A stretch of DNA of 64,000 nt from contig NZ_OMOJ01000010.1 of NCBI RefSeq assembly GCF_900302505.1, positions 1-64,000 on the forward strand, read 5' to 3'. A model generated the notes under the pieces. The model worked only from the letters and a program-made list of their open reading frames with translations, was not told the origin of the DNA and made no database searches. The translations under genes and the position numbers were made by a program. Origin of the DNA: Pseudoprimorskyibacter insulae (GTDB lineage Bacteria > Pseudomonadota > Alphaproteobacteria > Rhodobacterales > Rhodobacteraceae). This document shows positions 25,775 through 37,734 of the stretch, piece by piece (the first letter of the stretch is position 1; each line of letters opens with the position of its first letter).

Positions 25775-26701
25775 TCAGTGAAGGTCGGTCCGCACTTTTG
25801 CGGCCACGTCCGCCCCCCCACGCAACGCATCCACCACCAGCGAAAACGCGGCAGACGGTTGTCGCCGCGTGGGGTAGTAGAGGTGATATCCGGAAAATGG
25901 CGGACACCAGTCTTCCAGAACGCGGACGACCGAGCCATCGGCGATCATCGGGCTGGCAATGTCGTCAGAGACCATGGCGATCCCGTAGCCTGCTTTCACT
26001 GCTGCAAGCACGAGCGGCGAGCCACTGAATGTCAGTTGGCCGTCCACCCGGACGCGAACCTCTCGGCCATCCTTTTCGAACTCCCAGGCAAACAGCCCCC
26101 CCAAGGTGCTCTGACGGATGTTAATGCAACGATGCTGGGCCAGATCGTAGGGCGTTTTCGGAATCGGGTTTCGGGCAAAATACTCAGGCGAGGCGATTGC
26201 GGCCATGGTCAGATCAGGCCCAATCCGCATAGAGATCATGTCTTTGGCGACGGATTCGCCAATGCGCACTCCGGCATCGAAGCGATCGGCGATGATATCG
26301 ACCAATTGATTGTCGATGCTGAACTCGACATGCACATCCGGGTAGTTACGCAACATGGGTTCCAACCGTGGCCAGATAAGCGCACTGGCGGCATATTCCG
26401 GCATCGTAATCCTGATCGTGCCTGAGGGTTTGTCGCGCAATTCAGTCGCGTCCTTTAGCCCGGCTTCGATCTCGCTCATGGCCGGTGCGAGCCGCGCAAG
26501 AAGCCGTTCACCGGCTTGGGTAACGGATACCTTGCGGGTCGTCCGGGTCAGCAATCTGACACCAAGCCGTTCCTCCAGCTTTCGGACCGTGTAGCTCAGC
26601 GCCGATTGCGACGTGCCTGATTTTGCCGCCGCGCGGGTGAAGCTCCGCTCCTGTGCCACTGCCAGGAACGCCGAGAGTTCACCCAGTTCATCGCGCTTCA
26701 T
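25775..26701 (-). CDS. LysR-family regulator divergent from aldo/keto reductases
   Basis: 308 residues: LysR HTH (AFLAVAQERSFTRAAAKSGTSQSALSYTVRKLEERLG) and effector domain (SGTIRITMPEYAASALIWPR). Members of this branch often sit beside oxidoreductase genes. Separated by 123 bases from the aldo/keto reductase pair, which it probably controls. The inducer is unknown. Confidence 0.85.
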   Translation of the reverse strand: MKRDELGELSAFLAVAQERSFTRAAAKSGTSQSALSYTVRKLEERLGVRLLTRTTRKVSVTQAGERLLARLAPAMSEIEAGLKDATELRDKPSGTIRITMPEYAASALIWPRLEPMLRNYPDVHVEFSIDNQLVDIIADRFDAGVRIGESVAKDMISMRIGPDLTMAAIASPEYFARNPIPKTPYDLAQHRCINIRQSTLGGLFAWEFEKDGREVRVRVDGQLTFSGSPLVLAAVKAGYGIAMVSDDIASPMIADGSVVRVLEDWCPPFSGYHLYYPTRRQPSAAFSLVVDALRGGADVAAKVRTDLH

Positions 26702-26812
26702 TTATCGAAATCCAATATTACTTCATGCCAACTATATCATCTAATCTAACAATGAAAAAGACGATAACTTCTCCACACAGACAAATCCCGGTGGCGATGC
26801 GCCGTCGTGTAG

Positions 26813-29072
<2,260 letters not shown>

Positions 29073-29173
29073 TCAACCGCCGACAGTCTCTCGCAGCAGG
29101 TTTCCTAGCCGGCAAATGACAACAACCGCGCAAGCGATGCCAAAGCGAAGTACTTTTCGGAACCAATCAATAC

Positions 29174-29599
29174 GGGTCTGTAGCATTCACTAGCCTGCCG
29201 CCGCAGGCTCAGTGTGTTCATGATAATGGAGGAGCCGATGGCACAGCTCAAGAACCCGTTCAAGCGGCATCGGTTTCCGGGTGAGATCAATGCCCAGCTC
29301 TGACCGGAAGATGTGATCCAGCAGGTGGATCGGAAGTCCCTGAACAACTGGATAGAAAGCGATCACGCCGCGTTGAAGCAGCGGCTGCGACCAATGCGGT
29401 CCTTCCGAACTTTGGCCGGCGCCAAAGCGGCCCTCGCAGGGATCGAGACTTTCCGCACAATCAGAAACGGCCAGTTCGAGAACTGCAAAGTCTGCGTGGC
29501 CAAAAAAATCATCTTCGTCGCCAATCTCTTCCCCGAAGCCGCATGATGGAAACTGGGCACGCCCCTATTGTGCGGTTCCCAGGTTAATGCAGCAGACCC
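29174..29599 (+). mobile_element. IS6-family deletion derivative, copy 2 (426 bp)
   Basis: Same length, same ends, same orientation and same internal deletion as copy 1 (14988-15413), with roughly ten base differences. Encodes only MAQLKNPFKRHRFPGEIN followed by a stop, and the C-terminal remnant. Its right end is 1 base from the stop codon of the lyase gene. Confidence 0.8.
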
Positions 29600-29600
29600 A

Positions 29601-30932
29601 TTACAATCGTTCGGCCGTTCTCCGACCCGCGATGGCCGCGTCGCGGGCGATGGATGAACTGTCTCCGCAATAGCCCGTAGGATCGAGCGCATCGGCGATC
29701 TGGGCGTCGCTGAGATGGGCGAGAACCGTACTGTCATTCCGGAGTGCGTCAGCGACACTGCACTGTTCCTCAGAGTGGTTCTCTATCGCATGATGGACCA
29801 GATCGTGGGCCTCTGCGCGACCGATCATCGGGGCAAGCATCATCATCAGCCGTTCCGTGGCGATGGCACCGCCAGTCAGGTTGGCGTTGCGCGCCATGAC
29901 CGGCGCATTCACTTCGATGCGGGCGATCAGCCCTTCAAACCGCCGCGCCATGTCCCAGGCCAGCGGGATCGCGCGATCCAGGATCGAGCCCAGAAGCTGG
30001 TTCGTGGCCGAGTCGCCTTCGTGGCTTGACCGACCCGTTTCCATGGCGGGAGCGGCAAGGCCACGCAGTTCGGCCGTGTCGGCCAGAACCCGAACCACGT
30101 ATTTCGGATTGATCTTGTGGGGCATGGTAGAGGACCCGACCGTACCATGATCGAGCCGCTCGGAGATCTCGCCTATCTCCTGAGACATGAGCAGGTAGAG
30201 TTCTGATGCGATGCGTTCCACCGTCATTGCCAGAAGCGACAGTTGGACGACATAGTCGGCGAAAAGATCGTTGTTGGTCCGTCCGGGCACAAGCAGTTCG
30301 CGCAGACCAAGACGGGCCGCTAGCCGACGATTTAGTTCGCGCCCCTCGGCGCCGAAGGCATGCATCGCTCCGACCGCTCCGCCGAACGGCAAGGCAAAAA
30401 GGCGTCGGGCCCCGCCATCCAGCCTGTCGACCGACCGGGTCAGTTCTTCGATCCAGCCGGCAACCTTGAAACCGAAGGTGATGGGCAGCGCATGCTGGCG
30501 ATTGGTCCGGCCCGCCATGAGCGTGTCTGCATGTGTATCGGCCAGATCCGAAAACCGGGTCAGGACCCCGGCCAGCGCCTTGCGGATTTCGCGATCGGCT
30601 TCGCGGACCAGAAGGATGCGCCCGGTCTGCATCACGTTTTGCGTCGTTGCACCCCAGTGAACATAGGCTCCCGCCTCGCCTGCCGTGCGCGCCAGCAGGC
30701 GGGTGAGCGACAGGATCGGGGCATGCGTGACCTGGATGTCGGCCTCCAGCGCCTCGATACCGATCACATCAAGCCGTGCTGCGTCGCGGATGCCCTGAGC
30801 GGCGGATTCAGGTATGACCCCCATTTCAGCCTGAACTTCGGAAAGCGCGGCCTCTACGTCCAGCCAGGACTGCCAGAGGGTTTCGCGGGCGAACAGGGTG
30901 CCTGGCGTCAGGGCCGGTGTGTTCAGCATCAT
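29601..30932 (-). CDS. Fumarase/aspartase-superfamily lyase (PcaB/adenylosuccinate lyase-like)
   Basis: 443 residues from the ATG at 30932 (SD GAAGGAAG just upstream; a longer frame to 31106 is ABC-gene antisense). The fumarate-lyase signature SSTMPHKINP is intact, with TTQNVMQTGR and GRTNRQHALP upstream. The family cleaves C-N or C-O bonds with release of fumarate, or cycloisomerises carboxymuconate; its place after a peptide/opine-type transporter suggests cleavage of an imported N-substituted amino acid. The C-terminus ends 1 base from the IS and may be clipped. Confidence 0.75.
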   Translation of the reverse strand: MMLNTPALTPGTLFARETLWQSWLDVEAALSEVQAEMGVIPESAAQGIRDAARLDVIGIEALEADIQVTHAPILSLTRLLARTAGEAGAYVHWGATTQNVMQTGRILLVREADREIRKALAGVLTRFSDLADTHADTLMAGRTNRQHALPITFGFKVAGWIEELTRSVDRLDGGARRLFALPFGGAVGAMHAFGAEGRELNRRLAARLGLRELLVPGRTNNDLFADYVVQLSLLAMTVERIASELYLLMSQEIGEISERLDHGTVGSSTMPHKINPKYVVRVLADTAELRGLAAPAMETGRSSHEGDSATNQLLGSILDRAIPLAWDMARRFEGLIARIEVNAPVMARNANLTGGAIATERLMMMLAPMIGRAEAHDLVHHAIENHSEEQCSVADALRNDSTVLAHLSDAQIADALDPTGYCGDSSSIARDAAIAGRRTAERL

Positions 30933-30948
30933 GGTCTTCCTTCGGAGG

Positions 30949-32556
30949 TCATGCGATTTCAAAGCGCGGGGCCGCCGCAAGCAATCGCGCCGTGTAGTCG
31001 CTGGTCGGGCGGGACAGCACCGCCGCCGCAGTGCCCTCTTCGACAATCCGACCGCCGCGCATGACGACGACGCGGTCGGCAGTCTGGTGTACCACGGCCA
31101 TGTCATGCGTGACCAGCAGCAGGGTCAGGTTCATCCGTTCGCGCAGGTCGTCCAACAGGTCGAGGATCTGCGCCTGCACCGAGACATCGAGCGCCGAGGT
31201 CGGTTCATCGCAGATCAGCGCCTCCGGGCCGGTTACGAGCGCGCGGGCGATGGCCACGCGCTGTCTCTGGCCACCCGAGAGCTGAGACGGATATGTGTGG
31301 ATCAGCCGTTCGGGCAAACGGACCCGTTCCATTGCCTCGCGCACGGCCTCTAGGTTGGCAACGCGATCACGTTCGCCGCGCAGGACCAGCGGCCGGGCAA
31401 TGATTTCGGACAGACGCCTCCGCGGATTGAGCGAGGTGTAGGGATCCTGAAAGACCGGCTGGACAAAAGCCGCACGTTCCGCCGTCGGGATGTCGTGGAT
31501 CGGGCGCCCGGTCATCAGGATATCGCCCGAGGTCGCTTGGTCGAGCCCCAGCAATATCCGCGCCAGGGTCGACTTGCCCGATCCGCTTTCTCCGATCAGC
31601 GCCAGGGTCTCGCCCCTCTTGACCGACAGCGACACGCCGTCCAGCGCCCGGATCTCGCGCTTCGGTTCGAACAGGCCCTTGCGCGTCATGTAGACGCGGG
31701 TGATGTCGCGGGCGACGATCACCTCGTCGGTCCTCGGCAAGGTCGGGGCCGGTCGACCGGGCGCCCCGTCCAGACGCGGCACGGCTGCTAGAAGTCTGCG
31801 GGTGTAGTCGTGCCGGGGGTCGAACAGCACGTCCCGTGCCGTCCCCTGCTCCACGATCTCTCCGCCATACATCACCGCCACGCGGTCGGTACGCTGCGCC
31901 ACCACGGCCAGATCGTGGCTGATCAGGATCAGCCCCATCTGACGTTCGCGCCGCAGGTCATCCAGCAAGTCGAGGATCTGTGCCTGCACCGTCACGTCAA
32001 GCGCCGTGGTCGGTTCGTCCGCGATCAGCAGGTCGGGGTCGAGCATCAGGGTCATGGCAATCATGACTCTCTGGCGCTGGCCACCCGACATCTGGTGCGC
32101 GTATTGGTTCATCCGGCCTTCGGGGTCGGGAATGCCGACACGGTCCAGAAGGTCGATCGCCTTCTTGCGCGCCGCGGCGGAGGACAACAGGCCGCGCGCC
32201 ACCGCAGCTTCGGTCATCTGCCGCCCGATGGTGTAGACCGGGTTGAGCGAGGTCATCGGTTCCTGAAAGATCATGCCGATGCGCGGCCCCGCGATCGTCC
32301 GGGAGAACACCCCGTCCTCGAGAGCCGGCAGGTCCTGTCCGTCGAAGCTCAGCCGGATCGCGCTGCATTTGGCACTGCGCGGCAGCAACCGCATCAGGGC
32401 CAAGGCGGTCATCGACTTGCCGGACCCGCTTTCGCCGACGATCCCAAGGGCCTCGCCGCGATCCAGGGCCAGTGTCACGTCGCGCACGACATGAAGCGGT
32501 CCATCCGGCGAGCGTAGGAAAATGTTTAGGTGGTCGATATCCAGAAGCGTTTTCAT
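30949..32556 (-). CDS. Dual-ATPase subunit of a peptide-type ABC importer (DppD-DppF fusion)
   Basis: 535 residues with two complete nucleotide-binding domains: Walker A GESGSGKSMTA and signature MSGGQRQRV in the first, GESGSGKSTLA and LSGGQRQRV in the second. Both have the C-terminal oligopeptide-transporter extension pattern. The true start is the ATG at 32556 overlapping the permease stop; the open frame upstream to 33498 is antisense-type noise. Powers the permeases encoded just upstream. Confidence 0.88.
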   Translation of the reverse strand: MKTLLDIDHLNIFLRSPDGPLHVVRDVTLALDRGEALGIVGESGSGKSMTALALMRLLPRSAKCSAIRLSFDGQDLPALEDGVFSRTIAGPRIGMIFQEPMTSLNPVYTIGRQMTEAAVARGLLSSAAARKKAIDLLDRVGIPDPEGRMNQYAHQMSGGQRQRVMIAMTLMLDPDLLIADEPTTALDVTVQAQILDLLDDLRRERQMGLILISHDLAVVAQRTDRVAVMYGGEIVEQGTARDVLFDPRHDYTRRLLAAVPRLDGAPGRPAPTLPRTDEVIVARDITRVYMTRKGLFEPKREIRALDGVSLSVKRGETLALIGESGSGKSTLARILLGLDQATSGDILMTGRPIHDIPTAERAAFVQPVFQDPYTSLNPRRRLSEIIARPLVLRGERDRVANLEAVREAMERVRLPERLIHTYPSQLSGGQRQRVAIARALVTGPEALICDEPTSALDVSVQAQILDLLDDLRERMNLTLLLVTHDMAVVHQTADRVVVMRGGRIVEEGTAAAVLSRPTSDYTARLLAAAPRFEIA

Positions 32557-33467
32557 TCGTTGCGCCCTTCCGGCGAGGTGATGTCTCGCAGCCCGTCGCC
32601 CATGAGGTTGGCGCCTATGACAAGCAGGAACAGGCAGATGCCCGGCAAGATCACCAGCCAGGGCCGATAGAACATCGCCTGCTTGCCTTCGGCGATCATC
32701 AGACCCCAGGACGGGGTCGGCGGTTGGATGCCAACGCCCAGAAAGCTCAGCGAGCTTTCTGCCAGGATCGCGATACCCAGTTCGAAGGTGAAAATCACGA
32801 TGATCGACGACATGAGGTTCGGCATGATCTCGTACCAGATGATCTGGCGCGGGCTCGCCCCGGCGGCTACGGCCGCCGCCACGAAGTCGAGCGAGCGGAA
32901 GCGCTGCGTCGCGGCGCGGGTCACGACCAGATAGTAGGTCCAGTGCAGCACGCCGACGATGCCGATCACCACCCAGATGGAAGGGCCGATGATGAAGACC
33001 AGCGCCATGGCCAACAAAAGGCCAGGCAGAGCAAGCTGTGCCGTCAGCAGGAAGCTGATGCCGTGGTCGATCCAGCCGCCGAAATATCCGGCGATCACGC
33101 CCAGTGTCACGCCAATGATCAGGCCGACGGTCGCGGCGCCGATACCGATGGTGATCGACACACGGGTGCCGTAGATCAGGCGGCTGAGGTAATCGCGACC
33201 GTTCTGGTCGGTGCCGAGGATGTGGTCCCAACGTCCGCCCTCGCTCCAGACCGGGGGCAGCATGCGGTCGGCCAGCGACTGTGCGAAGGGATCGTGCGGC
33301 GCAAGCACCGGGGCCAGGATCGCCACAACGGCGATGATCAGGATCAGGCCTGCGCCGATCAGGAACCCGGTGTGACCGAACATCCGCCTGCGGAAGATCT
33401 GGCCCGGTGAGAGGGTCGTGGTCCTGTCGAGTTCCACGGTTGTCAGGGTGATGTCTGTGTCGGTCAT
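32553..33467 (-). CDS. Peptide/opine ABC transporter permease, DppC type
   Basis: 304 residues. Hydrophobic segments, the GTDQNGRDYLSRLIYG motif and the EAA loop (AAAVAAGASPRQIIWYEIMPN) are those of DppC/OppC permeases. The ATG at 33467 overlaps the DppB stop (ATGA). Inner membrane. Confidence 0.88.
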   Translation of the reverse strand: MTDTDITLTTVELDRTTTLSPGQIFRRRMFGHTGFLIGAGLILIIAVVAILAPVLAPHDPFAQSLADRMLPPVWSEGGRWDHILGTDQNGRDYLSRLIYGTRVSITIGIGAATVGLIIGVTLGVIAGYFGGWIDHGISFLLTAQLALPGLLLAMALVFIIGPSIWVVIGIVGVLHWTYYLVVTRAATQRFRSLDFVAAAVAAGASPRQIIWYEIMPNLMSSIIVIFTFELGIAILAESSLSFLGVGIQPPTPSWGLMIAEGKQAMFYRPWLVILPGICLFLLVIGANLMGDGLRDITSPEGRNE

Positions 33468-34381
33468 CCGATGCGAATCCTCGGGTCGATGGCCGCATTC
33501 AGGATGTCGGCAAGTAGGTTCATGGCGACGAAAACGATGGCGAAGACGAAGATCAGCATCTGCACGGTCGGGATATCCGCCCCGAGGATGGATTCCAGCG
33601 CCAGCCGTCCCAGGCCGTTGATGGCAAAAATGGATTCCGTGATGACGGACCCTCCGAACTTCTGGCCCAGTTGCACTGCAAGGACTGAAATCACCGGCAG
33701 GATCGCGTTGCGCAAGGCATGGCGGCGCAGCAGTTGCCACCCGCGGAACCCCTTGGACCGGGCGGTTCGGATATAGTCCGCGCCCATCACTTCTATCAGG
33801 CCGGTGCGGGTCAGGCGCATCACCGCCGGGACGGAGGACGAGCCGAGGACGAAGGCGGGAAGGACGAAGTGACGCCAGGTGCTATCGCCCGAGACCGGGA
33901 AGATCGGGATCATTACCGCAAAGACGATGATCATGATCAGGCCGAGCCAGAAGTTCGGCACCGCCTGTGCCGACACCGCGACTCCAAGCGCGAAACGGTC
34001 GATCCAGCTGTTGGGATTGAGTGCGGCGAGGGCGCCGAGAGGAATGGCAATCACGATGGTCACGGCCAGGGCCGACAACGCCAGTGTCAGCGTTTCGTCG
34101 AGCCGGTCGGCCACCAGCGCCGCCACCGGCTTGTGCCAGTAGTAGCTTTCGCCGAAATCGCCTTGCAGTACCCCGCCGAGCCAATCGAAATACCGAACCG
34201 TCAGCGGCCGGTCGAGCCCGTAGCGGGCGCGGATGGTCTCGACCACGTCGGCGGTCGCGTCTTCGCCAGCGATGGCCTGCGCCGGGTCGCTTGCGACGTT
34301 CAGCAGTAGGAAGGCAGCCAGCGAGACGGTGAAGGCGACCAGGATCGCAAGACATCCGCGAAGAAATATGTAGCGCAGCAT
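33464..34381 (-). CDS. Peptide/opine ABC transporter permease, DppB type
   Basis: 305 residues, six predicted membrane spans, N-terminal LRYIFLRGCLAILVAFTVSL and EAA loop (YIRTARSKGFRGWQLLRRHA) typical of DppB/OppB. Pairs with the DppC protein in the membrane channel. Operon order: two binding proteins, DppB, DppC, ATPase, lyase. Confidence 0.88.
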   Translation of the reverse strand: MLRYIFLRGCLAILVAFTVSLAAFLLLNVASDPAQAIAGEDATADVVETIRARYGLDRPLTVRYFDWLGGVLQGDFGESYYWHKPVAALVADRLDETLTLALSALAVTIVIAIPLGALAALNPNSWIDRFALGVAVSAQAVPNFWLGLIMIIVFAVMIPIFPVSGDSTWRHFVLPAFVLGSSSVPAVMRLTRTGLIEVMGADYIRTARSKGFRGWQLLRRHALRNAILPVISVLAVQLGQKFGGSVITESIFAINGLGRLALESILGADIPTVQMLIFVFAIVFVAMNLLADILNAAIDPRIRIG

Positions 34382-34436
34382 GGTGTGGGTTCCTCAGGTT
34401 CACAGGGGGCCGCGCAGGCCCCCTGCCCGTCAAGTC

Positions 34437-35966
34437 TTACTTCCAAGTGGCATTCTGAAGCCTGGGCATCCCGTCGGGATCGAGCGGAAAGTCAAGGTTC
34501 GGGGATACGAGGTAGTTGGCCGAATAGCTGAAAAGTGGCGCCCAATAGGCCTGATCCGCAATGACGCCAAGCGCTTCTGAATAGATCGCCTTGCGCTTTT
34601 CCTGATCGGCAGTCTGTTCTGCCGACAGGACCAGATCGGCGAGCGCCGTGTCGCCCGACATGTTCCGGTCACTATCGATGTCGAAATGGATCCGTGCGAT
34701 GGCAGCGGTGTCGGCTGTGCCACCTGACCCCCAGGTGCCGAAATAGGCCGGTATCTCACGCGCCGCCCGCGCCTGATTAAGGCTTTCAAGCTTCACATAG
34801 CGCAGGTTCAGATCGATGCCCACGGCCGTAAGGTCGGCGGCAATGGCTTCCGATGCTGCCTTGTCGCGATAGGCCCAGACCTCCAACGGGAAGCCATCAG
34901 GGTATCCCGCCTCGGCCAGCAGGGCCTTGGCCTTCTCGGGGTCATACTCATAGCGGGTGACGCTTTGGTCACAGCCAAACTGGGCGGGATGGCAGGCGGC
35001 GTGGATCGGCTCTGCCGAACCGCCGATCAGGTGCTTGGCCATGTCCGGCGTATTCAGCGCATGATTGATCGCACGACGGACAAGTACATTGGTAAGCGGT
35101 CCGTCCGGATCCGTATGTCCGGCCGCATCCAGAACCATGAACCCGACACGAAGGTCAGGTCCACTCAGATGTGTGGCCATGGGCGTGGCCCCCAGGCTTT
35201 CCGCAAGATCGAGCGGCACCTTGAACATCCAGTCGATGCCGCCCGACATCAATTCCGCCTGCTGCGTGCCGATGTCAGGAATATTTCGCACCACGATGGT
35301 CTTGATCTCGGGTTTTTTCCCGAAGAACGCCTCATTCCGCTCAAGCACCAGTTCGGTGCCGGGTTCAAAGCTCTTGACCTTGTAGGGGCCGGTGGCGATC
35401 AGGCTGTTGGCCATGGCATCGCGGTTGATGCCGTCACCTTCGCCATAGGTACCCGACTTGCGCAGCATCACCCTGTTGGCCATGTCGCGCAAAACCAGGG
35501 GATAGACCGACTTCAGCTTGAACCGGACTGTATTGGGGCCAGTCACCACAGCTTCGTCCAGCCAGCGCGAGACAACGCCGTTCGCGTTGGACTCGCTTCT
35601 CTGGTCGGCGATCCAGTTGTAGGTATAGGCCACGTCGTCGGGAGTCAGCACGGTTCCGTCATGAAACTGGACGTCGTCCCTCAGGGTAAGATCGAGCGTC
35701 AGGTCGTCGATCCACTCATAGCCGGTCGCGATGGCGGGCCGGTACTCCTGCGATACGGGGTCGAGGTCGAACAGCGTCGCATCGGTCAGCTGCGCGAGGA
35801 TAATGTATTCGCGTTTGGTCGTGTAGTTGTAGTCGAGGTTCAGGATTTCCTCGGTCATTGCCGCACGCAGCGTGTCGTCGCCGGGGCCGGCGGCGGCCGG
35901 TCCCGACGCTGCTATCAATGCGATGGCGCTGGCCGCGCAAAAGGCTTTCAACTGTCTTATCTTCAT
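34437..35966 (-). CDS. Periplasmic substrate-binding protein, family 5 (SBP1)
   Basis: 509 residues with a Sec signal peptide (AFCAASAIALIAASGPAAA) and the SBP_bac_5 layout (LRDDVQFHDGTVLTPDDVAYTY, GLE-like core, C-terminal PDGMPRLQ). Captures a peptide- or opine-like ligand for DppBC. It is clearly paralogous to the next protein (both have DYxYTTKREYII), an internal duplication. Confidence 0.88.
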   Translation of the reverse strand: MKIRQLKAFCAASAIALIAASGPAAAGPGDDTLRAAMTEEILNLDYNYTTKREYIILAQLTDATLFDLDPVSQEYRPAIATGYEWIDDLTLDLTLRDDVQFHDGTVLTPDDVAYTYNWIADQRSESNANGVVSRWLDEAVVTGPNTVRFKLKSVYPLVLRDMANRVMLRKSGTYGEGDGINRDAMANSLIATGPYKVKSFEPGTELVLERNEAFFGKKPEIKTIVVRNIPDIGTQQAELMSGGIDWMFKVPLDLAESLGATPMATHLSGPDLRVGFMVLDAAGHTDPDGPLTNVLVRRAINHALNTPDMAKHLIGGSAEPIHAACHPAQFGCDQSVTRYEYDPEKAKALLAEAGYPDGFPLEVWAYRDKAASEAIAADLTAVGIDLNLRYVKLESLNQARAAREIPAYFGTWGSGGTADTAAIARIHFDIDSDRNMSGDTALADLVLSAEQTADQEKRKAIYSEALGVIADQAYWAPLFSYSANYLVSPNLDFPLDPDGMPRLQNATWK

Positions 35967-36074
35967 GGGTTCCTCCCTATGGGCGTGCCGCGCCGCTGCG
36001 GCGCGTAGACCAGTTTTGTTTGTTCGCGCCGCCGCAGCCGGATGGCCCGCCGGCGGCGCTGATGTCGCGCGTTT

Positions 36075-37607
36075 CTATTGGGTCCAGCTGGCCTTGTAGA
36101 GCCGCGGGAAACCGTCGTCGTCCAACGGGAAGACAAGCTCCGGATCGGTCAGGTAGTTGACCGAATACGACCAGAGCGGGATCCAGTAGACCTGATCGGT
36201 GATCCGGGCATGGATCTTGGCGAAGAGTTCTCCCTGCCGGTCAGGATCAAGTTCTGCGTAGGCCTCGGTTACCATCGCGGACAGCTCGGCATCGCCCGAC
36301 AGGTTGCGGTCTGTCTCGGGGTCGAAATGCTGCCGGATCGGCGGCGCCGTGTCACCGCCCCAGGTTCCGAAATAGGCCGGAATTTGGCGGTTTGCCCGCG
36401 CGACGTTCAGGCTGTCCAGCTTCACCTGTCGCAGGTTGACTTTGATCCCGACCGCCTTGAGGTCTGATACGATCGCCTCGGACATCGGCTTGTCACGATA
36501 GGACCAGATCTCGGTTTCGAACCCTTCGGCGAACCCTGCTTCGGCCAGCAATGCGCGAGCCTTTTCGGGATCGTGATCATAGATCGTGACCTCCTGGTTG
36601 CACCCCAGCTCCGACGGATGGCAGGCACCTTCGATGCGCGCCGCAGCCCCGCCGATCAACGCGCTGGCAATGCCGGCGCGGTCGATGGCATGGGCCATGG
36701 CGCGGCGCACCTTGAGATTGGTGAGCGGACCTTCGGGATCGACCAGTCCGCCCGCGTCAAGGATCAGGAATCCGATGCGCCGGTCGGGCCCGGACAGATG
36801 CTTTACGTTCGGCATCTTCCCAAGGCTTTCCGCCACATCACGCGGCACACCGTTGATCCAGTCGATGCTGCCGGACATCAGTTCGGCCTGCTGCGTGCCC
36901 TCGTCCGGCAAGGACCGGATGACAACGGTTCCGATCGCCGGATCGCCCTTGGGACCGCCAGCATAATAGCCGTCGTACCGCTCCAGCACGAGCTCCGAGC
37001 CGGACTCGAACGAGGTGACACGGTATGGTCCCAAGCCCACGGGTCCGCCCGATGCCGCATTGGGATCAAAGCTGCCCCCGGCCTCATAGGTGCCCTGTTT
37101 GCGGATCGGCACACGGATCGCCATATCCTGCAGCGCCAGCGGGTACTGCGTCTTGAAATGGAAGCGCACCTTTTGCGGCTCCAGCGCCTCGGCCCTGTCG
37201 AACCAGACCGCGATGCGCCCGCCCGACAGGGTTTGCGATGCCTGTGTTGAGATAGTGTTGTAGGTATAGGCCACGTCATCGGCTGTCATCGCGGTGCCGT
37301 CATGAAAGGTCACGTCATCGCGGAGCGTCAGGTCCATGGTGACGGGATCAAGCTGCTCCCAGGCGGTCGCCAGCGCAGGCAGATAACTTCCATTTGCCGG
37401 ATTGATTGCCAGAAGCGTCTCGTCCACCAGTTCGGAAATGATGATGTATTCCCGCTTTGTCGTGTAGTGGTAGTCGAGGTTGATGATGTCTTCGGTGAAA
37501 GCGACACGCAGCGTGTCATCGGCCTTGTCGGCATGGGCGATGCCTGCCAGCAACGGCACAACGGCAAGTGTGCCGGCGGCAAGCCGCTGGACAGCTTTCT
37601 TCAACAT
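36075..37607 (-). CDS. Periplasmic substrate-binding protein, family 5 (SBP2)
   Basis: 510 residues from the ATG at 37607, which has a strong SD (GGGAGGAAACC). Signal peptide ends near LLAGIAHA. The same fold and order of motifs as SBP1 (INLDYHYTTKREYIIISELV, LRDDVTFHDGTAMTADDVAY). It is the first gene of the operon and divergent from a LysR gene; two receptors suggest that the importer handles two related ligands. Confidence 0.88.
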   Translation of the reverse strand: MLKKAVQRLAAGTLAVVPLLAGIAHADKADDTLRVAFTEDIINLDYHYTTKREYIIISELVDETLLAINPANGSYLPALATAWEQLDPVTMDLTLRDDVTFHDGTAMTADDVAYTYNTISTQASQTLSGGRIAVWFDRAEALEPQKVRFHFKTQYPLALQDMAIRVPIRKQGTYEAGGSFDPNAASGGPVGLGPYRVTSFESGSELVLERYDGYYAGGPKGDPAIGTVVIRSLPDEGTQQAELMSGSIDWINGVPRDVAESLGKMPNVKHLSGPDRRIGFLILDAGGLVDPEGPLTNLKVRRAMAHAIDRAGIASALIGGAAARIEGACHPSELGCNQEVTIYDHDPEKARALLAEAGFAEGFETEIWSYRDKPMSEAIVSDLKAVGIKVNLRQVKLDSLNVARANRQIPAYFGTWGGDTAPPIRQHFDPETDRNLSGDAELSAMVTEAYAELDPDRQGELFAKIHARITDQVYWIPLWSYSVNYLTDPELVFPLDDDGFPRLYKASWTQ

Positions 37608-37734
37608 GGTTTCCTCCCAGTGCCATGCGTTCACACAGTCCGGTGCACGGCTAGGGAAACCTTAGCGCTGGCCGGTATTTGAAAAAATTGCTAATCTGAT
37701 TGCAATAGTTGCAAAATTCGAAAGAGTCATCGGT

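Noticed and set aside
30949-33498. An 849-residue ABC fusion protein
   Set aside because: The first ~310 residues are out-of-frame DppC sequence rich in Arg/Pro. The real start is the ATG at 32556, overlapping the DppC stop.
33719-34309. Charged plus-strand frame opposite DppB
   Set aside because: Shadow of the permease; its low-complexity DDHDQAE-type sequence is typical of antisense frames of GC-rich membrane genes.
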